Position numbers and translations under genes: made by a program
Part shown: positions 30,007 through 41,310 of the stretch, piece by piece
Numbering within the stretch: position 1 is the first letter of the stretch
Layout of the letters: every line of letters begins with the position of its first letter
The notes under the pieces: model-generated
The model's input: only the letters and a program-made list of their open reading frames with translations
Databases searched by the model: none
What the model was told of the DNA's origin: nothing
Origin: Closterium sp. Naga37s-1
Taxonomy: Eukaryota; Streptophyta; Zygnematophyceae; Desmidiales; Closteriaceae
Direction: 5' to 3'
DNA: 64,000 bases
Assembly (NCBI GenBank): GCA_947471745.1
Contig: CANJKZ010000723.1
Location: 5,249,001 to 5,313,000 of the forward strand

Positions 30007-30387
30007 TGTTGGGTTGAGAATTGCCTTAGGATCTTTTAGAGTTTAGTCTCAGTGTTGTACTGCAGCGGAAGTCTTTGAATTCCTGTACTGGTCGAACGGG
30101 AGAACAGGAATTAATAATAACGAAAAAAGACAATAGTTTTTTAGTCTAAGGAAGTACCTATTCGAGAATGTACCCTTTCATGAAACGGGCTAAGATATCG
30201 AGTCGATACTATGAAGCAGTGGAATCCTGTATCACGTGAAACAGTCAAGAGACTGTTCGCAGTACTACCTCTTACTCACGCGAAAAGACACCTGCTACAA
30301 TAATACACACATCTAATTATCTACTATACTACCGTAGATATACTATCGAATGACTGAGTTGTATAAGTCAGGATTCTTTTTCCAACA
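30007..30387 (-). repeat. Element G 3' LTR
   Basis: Perfect TGTTGG/CCAACA termini and an adjacent purine tract. The second LTR is not in the window. Confidence 0.8.
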
Positions 30388-31421
30388 CTCCCCTTCGATA
30401 TTGGAGTTCGATGTTGTCGGTGTCTTTGGTGACATGGTCAAGTCCAGTCAGCATCATGCAATACTGGAACTACGTTTGGTCAAGAAGGTTGCGGCCATTT
30501 CGCTCGCAGGACAGTAGGCAAGCTGTAACTTGCCTTGCTCAATTTCGTCTTTGACAAAAAAAGTAACGAAGCAATATATTCTTCGTCCGATTGGCGAACT
30601 CATATTTGTTCCCAATGCGAATTGCAGATTTACTATCGCAAAAGAGTTGAAACTGTGATAGGTCCACTAACTTTGATTCGCTGGGCAATTCGTGAAGGTA
30701 AATGGCTTCTTTCATGGTGGTGCAGGCAGCAGTGAACTATGCCTCTGCTGAAGAAAGTGCATTCAGCTCCTGCTTGCACGACTACCAGGAGATTGTTCCC
30801 ACGGGTTTAAGGCGGAAGATATAACCCGTACATAAGCGTCTATCTGTGATATCTCCTGCGTGATCTGCATCTACGTAGCTGAGTAGAGATAGCGGCGACT
30901 TTGACGACTTATGATATGCAAGCCCAGTGGTTGACGTAGAGATACAGTGTGAAACTGCTGCTTCCAGCTTCCGTATGTTCTCCCCTTCAGGTCGCTTAAG
31001 ATATTGAGCGAGCTGGCTAGCAGAGTAGGCTAGATTCGGACGACACGTCACTGCTGCGAAGAGAAGACTACCCAGTAGCTGCTGATAGTGTGTGATACCC
31101 GCAGAGTTCAGTAGTTCGAAGTCAGCGATCTGAGTAGAACAAAACGGAGTCTTATCGGTAGTGATTGGTAGCGGAGAACACTTCAGCAACTTTTCAGCGT
31201 ACTTCTCGGTGGAGAGGTGGATAGCAGTAGTCGTCTCAGTGATATTAACTCCGAGGTACTGTGTAACATCAGTTGAGATAGTGTTGAGATAGTTATCGTG
31301 AGGTCGGTTTTCAGCTCCCTTTCAAAATAAGAGAAAATGTCGGGAGTGCTGCCGATGTACAGCAAGTCGTCGACGTAGGCAACGAGTAGAATGAATGCTG
31401 CTCCCCTGTTGAGGAAGTACA
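30388..31421 (-). pseudogene. Element G reverse transcriptase end and RNase H
   Basis: Reading leftward: RT catalytic LLVAYVDDLLYIG near 31370, a frame change near 31190, then YQQLLGSLLFAAVTCRPNLAYSASQLAQYL, the RNase H start SYVDADHAGD near 30880, and further RNase H sequence (DSKSAI, RTKNILLRYFF) toward 30550 with stops. The wording differs strongly from the clan elements, indicating a separate family. The 5' part is missing at the H insertion. Confidence 0.82.
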
Positions 31422-31552
31422 TGTCAAATGTTATATCTGCTACAGTTTGTTTAGGCTGTAGTGGGGTAGTTACTATGGGGTACAGTAAGTTTAGGGTTTT
31501 CTACTTGTACCCAACTTTTTCCTAGTTTCAATCACTCTTGTTGATTCTGACA
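31422..31552 (+). repeat. Element H 5' LTR
   Basis: 131 bp, TGTCAAATGTT to TTCTGACA. The clan core is present (GGCTGTAGTGGGGTAG ... TTTAGGG). Followed directly by the primer site. Confidence 0.87.
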
Positions 31553-31619
31553 TGGTATCACGAGCCTAGGTTGCCACCTAGGACCGCTTACTACTACGGG
31601 CCCACTATTCCGCTAGAAG

Positions 31620-32750
31620 CGCCCTCGTGCGCCCTACCTTACGTGCGCCCTCGTGCGCCTTTCTCTGCTCGTGCGCCCTCGTGCGCCTTTTTCTGCTAGT
31701 GCGCCCTTGCGCGCCCCGCCCTTCGTTCTGCCTGCGCGCCGTCTTGCAGCCCTCGCGCTGCCTCCTGCTGCCCTAGGCCAGTGCGCTGCCCCTGCAAGCT
31801 AGTAAGGCCCTCGAGCCGCCTCTGCAGGCCCGTCAGGCCCCCGAGCCGCCCCTGCAGGCCCGTCAGGCCCCTGAGCCGCCTCTGCAGGCCCGTCAGGCCC
31901 TCGCCGCCCGCACGCAGCCTCTGCCCGACCGCGCGCCGCCCCTGCAGGCCCTCGCCGCCCGCACGCAGCCTCTGCAGGCCCGTCAGGCCAGCGCGCGACC
32001 CCGTCAGGTCGCTGTCACGGCCCCGTCAGGCCACAGTCGCGGCCCCGTCTTGTCAATGACGCGGCCCCACCCTGCCGCGGTCGCGGCCCAGCCCTGCCGC
32101 CGACGCGGACGCGGCCCCGCCCTGCCGTGACGCGGCCCCGCCAGCCCTGCAGCTGACGCGGCCACGCCCTACTGCTGACGCGGCCGCGCCCCTCTGCTGA
32201 CGCGGCCGCGCCCCTCTGCTGACGCGGCCGCGCCCAGCTGCTGACGCGTCGTCGCCCCCTTCCCGCCGCGTCGCCCTGCCCGCCGCGTCGCCCTGCCCGC
32301 CGCGTCGCCCCTGCCCGCGGCGTCGCCCCTGCCCGCCGCGTCGCCCTGCCCGCCGCATCGCCCCTGCCCACGACGTCGCCCCTGCCCGCCGCATCGCCCC
32401 GCGCCTGGCCCCTGGAGCAGCCGCCCCTGGAGCAGCCACCCCTGCAGCAGCCGCCCCTGGCCCCTGGAGCAGCCGCCACTGCAGCAGCCGCCCCTGGCCC
32501 CTGGAGCAGCCGCACCTGCAGCCGCCCCTGGCCCCTGAAGCGGCCGCCCCTTCAGCAGCCGCCCCTGGCCACTGGAGCAGCCGCCACTTCAGGAGCCGCC
32601 CCTGGCCCCTGGAGCAGCCGCCCCTAGAGCAGCCGCCTCTGGAGCAGCCGCCCCTGCAGCAGCTGCCGTCACGGTCCGGTCCCGCCCTGCAGCAACTGCC
32701 GCGAAGCTCCCTGCCGCGGTCGCGGCCCCGCCCTGCCGCTGTAGCGGCCC
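31620..32750 (+). repeat. Element H leader minisatellites
   Basis: Several successive arrays: GTGCGCCCTCGTGCGCC, then CAGGCCCGTCAGGCCC(C/T)(C/T)GAGCCGCC, GACGCGGCCGCGCCCCTCTGCT, GTCGCCCTGCCCGCCGC and, at 32400-32660, CCCCTGGAGCAGCCGCC with CCCCTGCAGCAGCCGCC. The last array is the complement of the one in J (40560-40980), which suggests H is close to J's helper. Confidence 0.85.
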
Positions 32751-32879
32751 CGCAGTCGCCTCCGTCGTGCGCCTGCCCTTCCCACCACTGGTGAGCCCTG
32801 CCCTACCCGTACTGCTACTGCTGTTACTGCTACTGCTACTGCAACTACTGCTCCTGCAGCTACTGCTTCTACTGCTGCT

Positions 32880-35800
32880 CCTGGCGTGGCCAGATGCAGC
32901 TCCAAGGCCGTCCGCGTGTGTCCCTCACGCCCCAGCAGCTTCGTGAGTGGTACGTCGGTTGGGGTTGTCGGGGTGGCAGTAGTAGGAGTCGTCCTGGAGT
33001 GGGTAGTTTGGGAGTTTCTTGTAGTGGCCCGGTGCAGCAACAGCGTCGTCTCCGCGAGACTCGTTCGCCCCAGCAGCTTCGTGAGTGGTACGCTCAGAGT
33101 AGAGGGTCGCTCAGTACTGCTAGCTGCCCGTACGTTATTAGCACGGGTGTCCGGACTGGTCAGTCTTGCGGGACGCCTGGTCACACAGAGTCTCGCTGCT
33201 TCGCCAGTCTGAGCGACGCTTGGCGTACAGAGTTCGGCGACGACGCTGAGCTCCCCAACTGGGTGGAGCTACTTAGGCAGAGGGTAGATATCTTTGCTCT
33301 TGACTATGATGCTATTCTCACTGCAATGTATGCATTGTCTACTAGTGCCGAGGGAGCCTGTCACCTGTGTGTGCCGCCTGACCCCGGTATCCAGTCTGCT
33401 GCACCAGGTGCCGGTGAGACTGCTGCTCTAGGTGCTCGTGCGTCTCCTACTCCATGTGCTAGTGAGGCTGCTGCTCTAGGCGCTCGTGAGTGTGCTGCTT
33501 CGGGTGCTTGTCAGTCTGCGCCTTCAGGTATTACGTCTATTGAGGCACCGCACACCTTCACACTGGACTCAGGTGCTTCCCGCTGTTTCTTTCGCGACCG
33601 CACTGCCCGAGAGCAGCTCCCTAGACCGGTTGCTGTCTCCCTGGCTGACCCCTCCGGGGGTCCGGACCTTGCGACCTCCACCACTGCCCTCCCTTGTCCT
33701 GCTGTCCCGTCCGGCACACTGTCGGGCCTCTACCTCCCCTCGTTCTCTACGAACTTGGCGGCGGGTTCTGCGCTCCAGGACGCAGGTGTTCACCAGTTCA
33801 CCCCTGCCTACGAGCGTGTGACACACTGCACGTGTGCCCAGACGGGTCGTCACCTGGCTACCTTCACTCGGCAGCCGGGGTCGGACTTGTACACACTGAC
33901 CACTGAGTCCCCTCAGGTAGCGGCGTCTGCGTCTGCGTCAGGTCAGTTGTCCGCCCCCTGCTCGTGTCGCACCTTGTCGCACCGGACGGTCCTCTGGCAC
34001 CACCGCCTTGGTCACCCTTCCGTGCAGCGCCTTCGTGGTATGCACTCCCGGTACCTTGTCTCTGGTCTTCCCAGGGTTCTCCCTCCCCTCCCACCCTCGC
34101 CTGCTCCTCCCTGTCTTCCCTGTGTCGAGGGGCGGCAGCGCGCCACTCCTCACTCCTCCTCGTTCCCTCCCACAGAGGCTCCCCTGCAGACTCTCCACCT
34201 GGACATGTGGGGCCCAGCCCGCGTCCGTGGACAGGGCCACGAGCGGTACTTCTTGCTGGTCGTCGATGACTACACTCGCTACACCACGGTCTTCCCCTTG
34301 CGCACCAAGGGTGAGGTCCCTGATGTTTTGATCCCTTGGATCCGCGCTGCTCGTCTCCAGCTCCGTGAGCGGTTCCAGTCGGACTTTCCCGTCCTGCGTC
34401 TGCACTCGGACAGAGGTGGTGAGTTTTCCTCCGACCTCTTGGCAGCCTACTGTGCGGAGCACGGCATCCGCCAGACATTCACACTTCCGGCCTCTCCACA
34501 GCAGAATGGGGTTGCTGAGTGCCGCATTGGCTTAGTCATGGAGGTCGCTCGTACCTCCATGATCCATGCGGCTGCCCCCCATTTCCCGTGGCCGTTCGCA
34601 GTGCAGTACGCTGCGCATCAGCTCAACCTCTGGCCCCGTGTCTCTGCTCCGGAGACCTCGCCCACACTGCATTGGACGGGGAAGGTTGGCGATGCGTCGG
34701 TGTTCCGGGTCTGGGGATGTCGAGCCTTTGTCCGCGATACGTCCGCGGACAAGCTCTCCTCCCGTGCCATTCCCTGTGTCTTCCTTGGCTTTGTCCCTGA
34801 CGCGCTTGGCTGGCAGTTTTACCACCCCACCTCGCGCCGTGTCCTGCCCTCTCAGGACGTCACGTTTGACGAGTCGGTCCCCTTTTACCGTCTCTTCCCC
34901 TACCGCACTGCCCCGCTCCCCCCTCCGCCGCTCTCCCTCACGCCAGGTGCTGCTTCGTTAGACCCCCTCCCTCCCCAGAGTCTTGCTCCCTCAGGTGTTT
35001 CCCAGGTAGACCCGGTCGAGCCTGTCGAGGTAGCTGTTGACTCTGGACCTGCGCGAGGTACTGCGTCTGGGGGTGCTGGGTCTGGGGGTGCTGGGTCTGG
35101 GGGTGCTGAGCCTGGGGGTGCTGAGCCTGGGGGTGCTGAGACTGGGGGTGCTGAGCCTGGGGGTGCTGAGACTGGCGGTGCTGAGCCTGAGGGAGCTGAG
35201 ACTGACCGTGCTGCGCCTGGTGGCGCTCCCACTTCACAGCAGCTGCGTGAGTGGTACTCTCAGCGTTGCAGCCTCCAGCGTGGGGCTGCTGGAGCTGGGG
35301 GTTCTGCCGGAGTTGGAGCTGGTGGTGCTGTAGGTGCTGTTTCGCGGCCGGAGCCTCCCTCCCCGCAGCGGCTGCGTGAGTGGTACGCTTGACGCTGCAG
35401 TCTCCGGAGCGGCGCTCCTAGCACTGGGGTGCCGCCCGCTGGAGGCCCTGGTACTGCTGGAGGTACTGGAGCCTCTGGTCCTGGAGGTGCTCGTACAGGC
35501 GGTCCTAGAGCTGCTGGGACTGGGGGTTCTACTGGAGCTGGAGCTGGAGCTGCTGGAGCTGGTGCTACTGGAGGTGCTGCTAGTGCTGGAGCTGCTGGTG
35601 GTGCTGCTGGTGCTGGAGTTGGAGCTGGAGGTGCTGGAGCTGTTGGAGCTGCCGGTGGAGCTGAGGCCGCTGGGCCTACTGGAGTTGGTGTAGCTGCTGA
35701 CCCTGGCATTGGTGTTGCAGGGGCTGGAGCTGGGGGTGCTGACGCTCGTCCTTCTGCAGGTGCTGGAGCCGACGGTGCGGTTGGAGCTGGTGCTGCTAGG

Positions 35801-37564
35801 GGTATTGGGGTTGGCACTACTGGAGCTACTGGTGGTGCTGCAGGAGTTGGAGCTGCTGCTGGGGGTTCTGGTGCTGTCTCTACTGGTTGTGGGGGCGCTT
35901 CACGGCCGCGGCCGTACTTCGTTCCGCTCCTTCAGCAGGTTCTTGGTCAGCCGCCTCCTCCTTGTCCTGCTCCCTCCTTAGAGTGTCCTCCGCCTGTCCA
36001 GTCGAAGTCACAGTTACAGCCTGCCTCGCCACTTCCTGGTCCTTCTCCCTACACTGGTCCGACAAGAGGTCTTACAGAGCGTCGTGAGCCTGCGTCTCAT
36101 CCTGTGTCGCCTGAGTCTCGTTCTGCGTCGCCTGTTCGTGCTGCTCGCACTGGTCGTCGTGTCCTCCTGCTGTCCCGGGCACTCACCAGATGACGCTTCG
36201 TCTTTCCACTGCTCCAAAGCGTGTCCCTCTGCCTTCTCCTCCTGCGTCCTCCCTTCCTGCCCTTGCTGACCCGGAGTCTGACTCTCTTCGTGCTGCTAGT
36301 CCTACTGTCACGCGTCTCCTGGCCACGGCTGTCACTGACCCTTCCTTTGAGTCAGCTGCTGCGTCTGCCTTAGTTGCTGAGCTTGTCGACTTTGCTGCTC
36401 ACTGTCGTCTAGACTACGCCGCGAGTCTTGTTGCTGAGTCTGAGTCTGTCTGTCCTCCGTCCGTCGGGGGTGAGTGTGCTCTAGGCACGGACGTCCTTGA
36501 GGACAGGCAGGAGGAGTTTGAGTGCATTGCCGCTGCTGTACCTCATCTCCTGTCCATGCTGCTTGCACCTGAGGGAGACCCGGATGCTCCAGACATCCCG
36601 ACCCCGCGCTCTTACGCTGAGGCGATCGCGGGTGAGTACTCCTCTCAGTGGCAGTCAGCCATGGACGCAGAGATGGCATCCTGGAAGTCCACTGGCACTT
36701 ACGTCGACGAGGTTCCCCCTCTTGGGGCGAACATCGTCAGTGGCATGTGGATTTTCAGGGTGAAGCGGCCGCCAGGCTCTCCGCCTGTCTTCAAGGCTCG
36801 TTACGTTGCACGAGGCTTCAGACAGCGAGGGGGAGTAGAATTCTTCCAGACCTTCTCCCCCACCCCGAAGATGACCACTCTTCGGGTGCTACTGCACGTT
36901 GCCGCTTAGCGTGACTACGAGCTTCACTCTCTTGACTTCAGCACATCTTTCTTACAGGGCAGCCTGCACGAGGAGATCTGGCTGCGCCGCCCTCCTGGCT
37001 TCACTGGGTCGTTTCCTCCTGGTACCCAGTGGAGTCTCCGGCGGCAGGTCTACGGTCTCCGCCAGGCGCCACGTGAGTGGCACGACACAGTGAGGACTAC
37101 ACTTGCGGCTCTTGGGTTCGCGCCCTCTACTGCTGATCCGTCGCTGTTTCTGCGCACCGACACTTCGCTGCCGCCGTTCTACATCCTCGTGTACGTCGAC
37201 GACTTGGTCTTTGCCACTGCTGACACTGAGGCTCTCGCCCTGGTGAAGTCGGAGCTGCAGAAGAGACACACGTGCACAGACCTGGGTGAGCTGCGCAGCT
37301 ACCTTGGCTTGCAGATCACCCGGGACAGAGCACGCCGCACCATCACACTGACTCAGTCACACATGGTGCAGCAGGTCCTTCAGCGCTTCGGCTTCACCTG
37401 GTCCTCGCCACAGGCCACTCCTCTGACTACAGGTCACTCGCTCTCAGCTCCACCTTCGGACGAGTCCGTAGAGCCAAGTAGTCCTTACCCAGAGCTAGTT
37501 GGCTGCCTCATGTACCTGATGACTTGCACACGTCCTGACCTCGCGTACCCTCTTGGCCTTCTGG
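32880..37564 (+). pseudogene. Element H Gag remnant, protease, integrase, linker and RT
   Basis: 32894-35392 is one open frame of 832 residues. It has two SLTPQQLREWY/RSPQQLREWY motifs, the finger CPYVISTGVRTGQSC-GTPGH-TESRC, protease LDSGASRCFF, pre-integrase LWHHRLGHPSVQRL, integrase D-D-E (LHLDMWGP, LHSDRGGEF, QQNGVAECR) and two more LREWY motifs in the Gly/Ala linker. TGA at 35392 follows REWYA, where N has a codon for Arg. The linker continues to about 36160, the frame changes near 36170, and RT runs from LLAPEGDPDAPDIPTP through TAG at 36907 (Gln in AAQRDYE) and YVDD near 37195 to LAYPLGLL, where it is cut. Confidence 0.88.
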
Positions 37565-37840
37565 TTATGGGCGCACTCACCCGCTACACAAATAAGCCAT
37601 TTTATCCCAGTGTTAGTGGCTGGGATTCTAACATGGTATCAGAGTGAAGGTCTTAGGTTTGAATCCCAGTGTGTGCACCTCGGACATCCAAGTGCGGGGG
37701 GGTGTCAGAGGTCCACTGAAGATCTCCGATTGATCCTAGGGAAGGGTTACAGGCACGTTGGCCTAGGAGGTTATGGGCGCACTCACCCGCTACACAAACA
37801 AGCCCTTGTATCCCAGTGGTTAGTGGCTGGGTTTCTGACA
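37562..37840 (+). mobile_element. TRIM-type miniature LTR element at the H/I junction
   Basis: About 279 bp: two 72-bp terminal repeats (37562-37633 and 37769-37840, sharing GGTTATGGGCGCACTCACCC), primer site TGGTATCAGAG at 37634, then GGTTTGAATCCC and a short non-coding centre with a G7 purine tract. This matches the plan of plant terminal-repeat retrotransposons in miniature. No target duplication is found: the left flank is element H and the right flank a different copia, I. Confidence 0.8.
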
Positions 37841-38143
37841 GAGCCAACAAGACCAATCTCCTGGAACTCGTAGAAGCAGGAACTCGTTGCTCCAGGAGGT
37901 GAAAATTCCTTTCGCCTTCACTGCTACAACCAGAGCGCCATCAGGATTGTGAACAAGCCGGGGTTCCTCAACCGCATGATGCACATCGCGCTTCGATATT
38001 TTTTCGTCAAGGACGAAATAGACCAGGGCAAGGTTGACCTTGCGTATCGCCCCACCACCGAGATGGCAGCTGACTTCTTCACCAAGCGTCTGCCACGTCA
38101 GCAGTACAAGCATTTCTCCGACCTCACGGGAGTAGTCAAGTGA
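37841..38143 (+). pseudogene. Element I: RNase H C-terminus of a third copia lineage
   Basis: The translation contains CYNQSAIRIVNKP, RMMHIALRYFFVKDEID and AADFFTKRLPRQQYKHF followed by TGA. These are the last RNase H motifs (catalytic Asp replaced by Asn or lost at N-Q-S-A-I) and the C-terminal end of a copia pol distinct from the clan here. Everything upstream is missing at the TRIM. Confidence 0.83.
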
Positions 38144-38177
38144 GTCAGCCTCCAACGCACTCAGGAATGAAGGGGAG

Positions 38178-38558
38178 TGTTACGATATGAAATGCAATGA
38201 GAATGCATTCCTGTATGCTGCAGGGGCAGACTATACCGAGCATGAAGTCGATGAGTCAGAATAGTCGAAGCAACACCAGCAACCATCAGATCAAGACCGA
38301 TGAAGGCAGAAACATTTGAAATGAAATGAGCGGGAACAGGTTTGAAACGGGTTCCCGCGCCGCACGGTTTGAACTTCGCTGTAATAAGGGAATGTACCCC
38401 TTAGAGTAGATGGCTAGTCTAGATCGTTTTGTATTCCCTGTATTCTCTATATTAACTCGACGTATGTATGCTTCTAATCATCTCAGTCAATTAAATTCAC
38501 TCCAATCTTGTTATGTGATGCTATCACTTGCATTCACCTCTGTCTACCTCCCATAACA
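38178..38558 (+). repeat. Element I 3' LTR
   Basis: Starts TGTTACGATATG right after the purine tract GAATGAAGGGGAG. The end is most likely CCCATAACA at 38558, giving TGTTA/TAACA termini. With no partner LTR, the right boundary is tentative. Confidence 0.6.
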
Positions 38559-39708
38559 TGTTCGTGCGTTGCATGCGTGGTGTGAGCGTGTGCAAGAATT
38601 AGTGTTTGATGTGGTTTGGTTTTTTCTGAGTGTGTGTGAATGTTATTTGGCTTGAGCAGATATCTGAAGTGACTCCTCTGTTCAAGAACTTCCCGACGAA
38701 CCAAGCATCGCTTCAATCGGAGCACAAACAAGAAAGTTACGAAGTTCGTATGCTTTTGATATTTGGTTGTGGTGACTATGGGAAGTTGTGGGGTTGACTC
38801 CATAAGGGGTATAGACTTTTGGGGGTTGGGAAATTCGTCAACATCACTGTAGATGCTGCCAAGTGGTTGGGAGAAGCCAAACCAGGTTGGCAAGTGTGGC
38901 CAACTTGGGTGTGGTGGATTGTGGAGGTTGGGAAAGTGACAAAGGTCAAAGTTGGGGTGCCTATTGGGAGAGAAATTGTGTGGCATGGGGTTTTCCTTGG
39001 TTGGGGACTCTCTTGGGACCTTCCCTCTCGTCCTCCTCTCTCCTCCTACCTATTTTCTAGCCACTCTAACTTTCTTGTGTGAGCTTGTGAAACTATTGTG
39101 ATTGAGTTAACTATCTATGGCAGCATACCCCCCAGTGCGCCAAAATTGATAACTCGAAATTTAGTTAACCTTTTGATGTAATTCAAAAATCGGGAATTGT
39201 AGCTACAGTCTAGAGCTACAACATAGTCGATTTTCGTGAGATTCTAATGGTGAACTTTTCGTCGACGACGTTTCTTGTGAAGTCATCGTTTCTGTCTAGA
39301 TATTTAGACCAACGATTCCATGATATTTCGGCCCCTAATCTTCATAGACTCCATTCTTAGTCTCTAACAAATCTGAGGTCAACACATCCGCTACAACAAC
39401 CTACCTGCGATCAACTTTGAGCTGATCCCTAAGTGAGTCTTGTTCGGGATTGTAACAACATGCAACTTAATAAAACTTATATACAAGTATAAATTTAGTT
39501 TGACAATGACAGTAAATTCGACAAAACTACCACACTAAAAAACACCAGGGTGCACTTACCGTGATCCCTCGGATAAAAGACCCCCCCTGAATAATGTACT
39601 CGGATCTTTAGTACGGGGGGGATCTTATATTATGGGCTGTTTAAGTTAGACCCCCCTTTTGGGGTGAAACCATTATAAGACCCCCCTTTTGTTTATTTTA
39701 TTACATTT
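38559..39708. other. Unassigned AT-richer interval
   Basis: No retroelement domain or convincing gene. A plus frame at 38819-39082 has no recognisable family. 39577-39695 contains three AGACCCCCC(C)TTTT-like blocks plus a complementary GGGGGG block, suggesting a small foldback or simple-repeat element. A CTTTTCGTCGACGACG segment near 39257 weakly resembles the sequence just after the LTR of E (28730). Confidence 0.4.
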
Positions 39709-39944
39709 TGTCAGAATGACTAAGGACAGCTAGGCTTAGGAGCCATAGCTTTAGTGGTGAAGAACTTAGGTTTTAGGGTTGAAGCAGGTGTCGAGAGAGT
39801 TGAAGCAGGAAGAAGTGGTTTCACTAAGAAAGATGAGTACAAAATAGCAAGGAGAAGCATGGTGCACCACCTACAGCAAATTGGGATGTGCTACACTCTA
39901 CACTGCAGACAATTGTAAAGAACATATATAAATACAGTTTAACA
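39709..39944 (-). repeat. J 3' LTR
   Basis: 236 bp, TGTCAGAATG on the left and CAGTTTAACA on the right, followed by CACTCCCTAATTG (complement of purine tract CAATTAGGGAGTG). The termini resemble the clan LTRs but the body is longer and different. Confidence 0.78.
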
Positions 39945-40559
39945 CACTCCCTAATTGATTGCAGTGAGAACCATGTACAGAACACCCCCTGAAGTGGTAC
40001 ACCCTGCAGGGCGCAACAGAAGAAGAGGCGAAGTGAGGAGGAGGAGGAGGAGGAGGGACTGTGAGAGGAGTGGAGATAGGAGGCGACAGGTGAAGCCGCA
40101 GTCACACGGGCAACAGGAGCGGCGCGTACAGTGGCTACCGAGCGCACGGGGGCACCGGACTACGGGAGTATCTGGCTCCGCGGCTACGACGAGCGGCAGG
40201 AGCAACGGACCCACAGGCGACTGGCGAAGCAGGCTCGCTGGGCTACCGAGAGCACGAGGGCTCCGGACTACTGGCGCTGCTGACGACACGACGGCGACCT
40301 CCGCTCTACCTCCCCTAACAGTCCCACACCCCCTTCTCACACACCCCCTTGCTGCACCCCTGTCTCCACTCCCACGACACCCCCTTAGCTCCACTCCCCT
40401 TGGCTCCCACACATCCACCCCCCTTCAGCGGCAGCTGCAGCAGTGGGAGACGAAGAAGGAGGAGGAGGGGAAGGGTAGCACCCACACTCATCACCCCCAC
40501 ACCCGCCACCCCCATACCCTCCCCCCACGGCTGCACAGGGTCCAGGATCGGCGTCGCGG

Positions 40560-40980
40560 GCAGCTGCAGGGTCGGCTGCTGCAGGGGTGGCTGCTCCAGG
40601 GGCCACGGGCGGCTGCTGCAGGGGCGGCTCCTCTAGGGGCCAGGGGTAGCTGCTGCAGTGGCAGCTGCTCCAGGGGCCAGGGGTGGCTGCTGCAGGGGCG
40701 GCTGCTCCAGGGGCGGCTGCTCCAGGGGCCAGGGGCGGCTCCTGCAGTGGCGGCTTCTCCAGTGGCCAGAGGCGGCTGCTGCAGGGGTGGCTGCTCCAGG
40801 GGCCAGGGGCGGCTGCAGGTGCGGCTGCTCCAGGGGCCAGGGGCGGCTATTGCAGTGGCGGCTGCTCCAGGGGCCAGGGGCAGCTGCTGCAGGGGCGGCT
40901 GCTCCAGGGGCGGCTGCTCCAGGGGCCAGGGGCGGCTGCTCCAGGGGCCAGGGGCGGCTGCTGCCGGTGCAGGGGCGGCT
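40560..40980 (-). repeat. J leader minisatellite
   Basis: About 17 imperfect units of GGCTGCTCCAGGGGCCAGGGG/GGCTGCTGCAGGGGC. The same unit, in element-sense orientation, is present at 32400-32660 in H. Confidence 0.85.
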
Positions 40981-41310
40981 CGCGCGCTGCTGCAGGGGCG
41001 GGTCGCGCGCTGCTGCTGGGGCGGCGTCGCGAGCTGCTGCACGGGCGGGTCGCACGCTGCTGCAGGGTCGGCGACGGGGGGGGGGGGGGGGAGAGCAGCG
41101 GGCGGGCCCCCTGAAGGCGCCGCGACGGGCGACGGGGGGAGCAGCGGGCGGGCCCCTTGAAGGCGCCGCGACGAGCAACGGGGGGGGCAGCTCGCAGGCC
41201 CCACGGGCGCCGCGACGGGCGACGGAGGGGGGCAGCGCGAAGGCCCCCCTGAGGGCGCCTCGACAGACGGTGAAACCGCCACGCGCCCCGAGCGCGTGGC
41301 GGGCAGAAAA

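Larger units (their letters stand above)
30007..31421 (-). mobile_element. Element G: divergent Ty1/copia, 3' part only
   Basis: Minus-strand fragment with a 381-bp 3' LTR (30007-30387, TGTTGG ... CCAACA) preceded on the minus strand by the tract CGAAGGGGAG. Coding remains of RT and RNase H follow up to 31421, where the LTR of H begins. It is AT-richer than the clan elements and belongs to a different copia lineage. Confidence 0.85.
31422..37564 (+). mobile_element. Element H: Ty1/copia retrotransposon, 3' end lost, lacking capsid domain
   Basis: 5' LTR 31422-31552, primer site TGGTATCACGAGC at 31553 (one extra base against the consensus), GGGCCCACT at 31598, long GC-rich leader, then coding sequence from about 32880. 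Gag is reduced to the LREWY motif and finger region. Protease, integrase, linker and RT follow, ending at 37564 where a TRIM begins. RNase H and the 3' LTR are absent. The GTACA before the LTR (31417-31421) is the expected target sequence, but its partner is missing. Confidence 0.9.
39709..41310 (-). mobile_element. J: non-autonomous LTR element, 5'-truncated
   Basis: 3' LTR at 39709-39944 and interior to about 41310 on the minus strand. The interior holds the T1/T2-type 3' domain (40030-40320), a spacer, a CCAGGGGCGGCTGCTGCAGGGG minisatellite (40560-40980) and a GC-rich leader end (41000-41305). No protein domain is seen. Its primer site and 5' LTR are missing where it meets the Gly/Ala linker of K at about 41310, with only a few bases of microhomology. 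Confidence 0.8.

Noticed and set aside
37634..37665. A SINE, based on GGTTTGAATCCC resembling a B box.
   Set aside because: It follows directly after a primer site between two 72-bp terminal repeats, which is the TRIM plan. No A box lies upstream at the right spacing.
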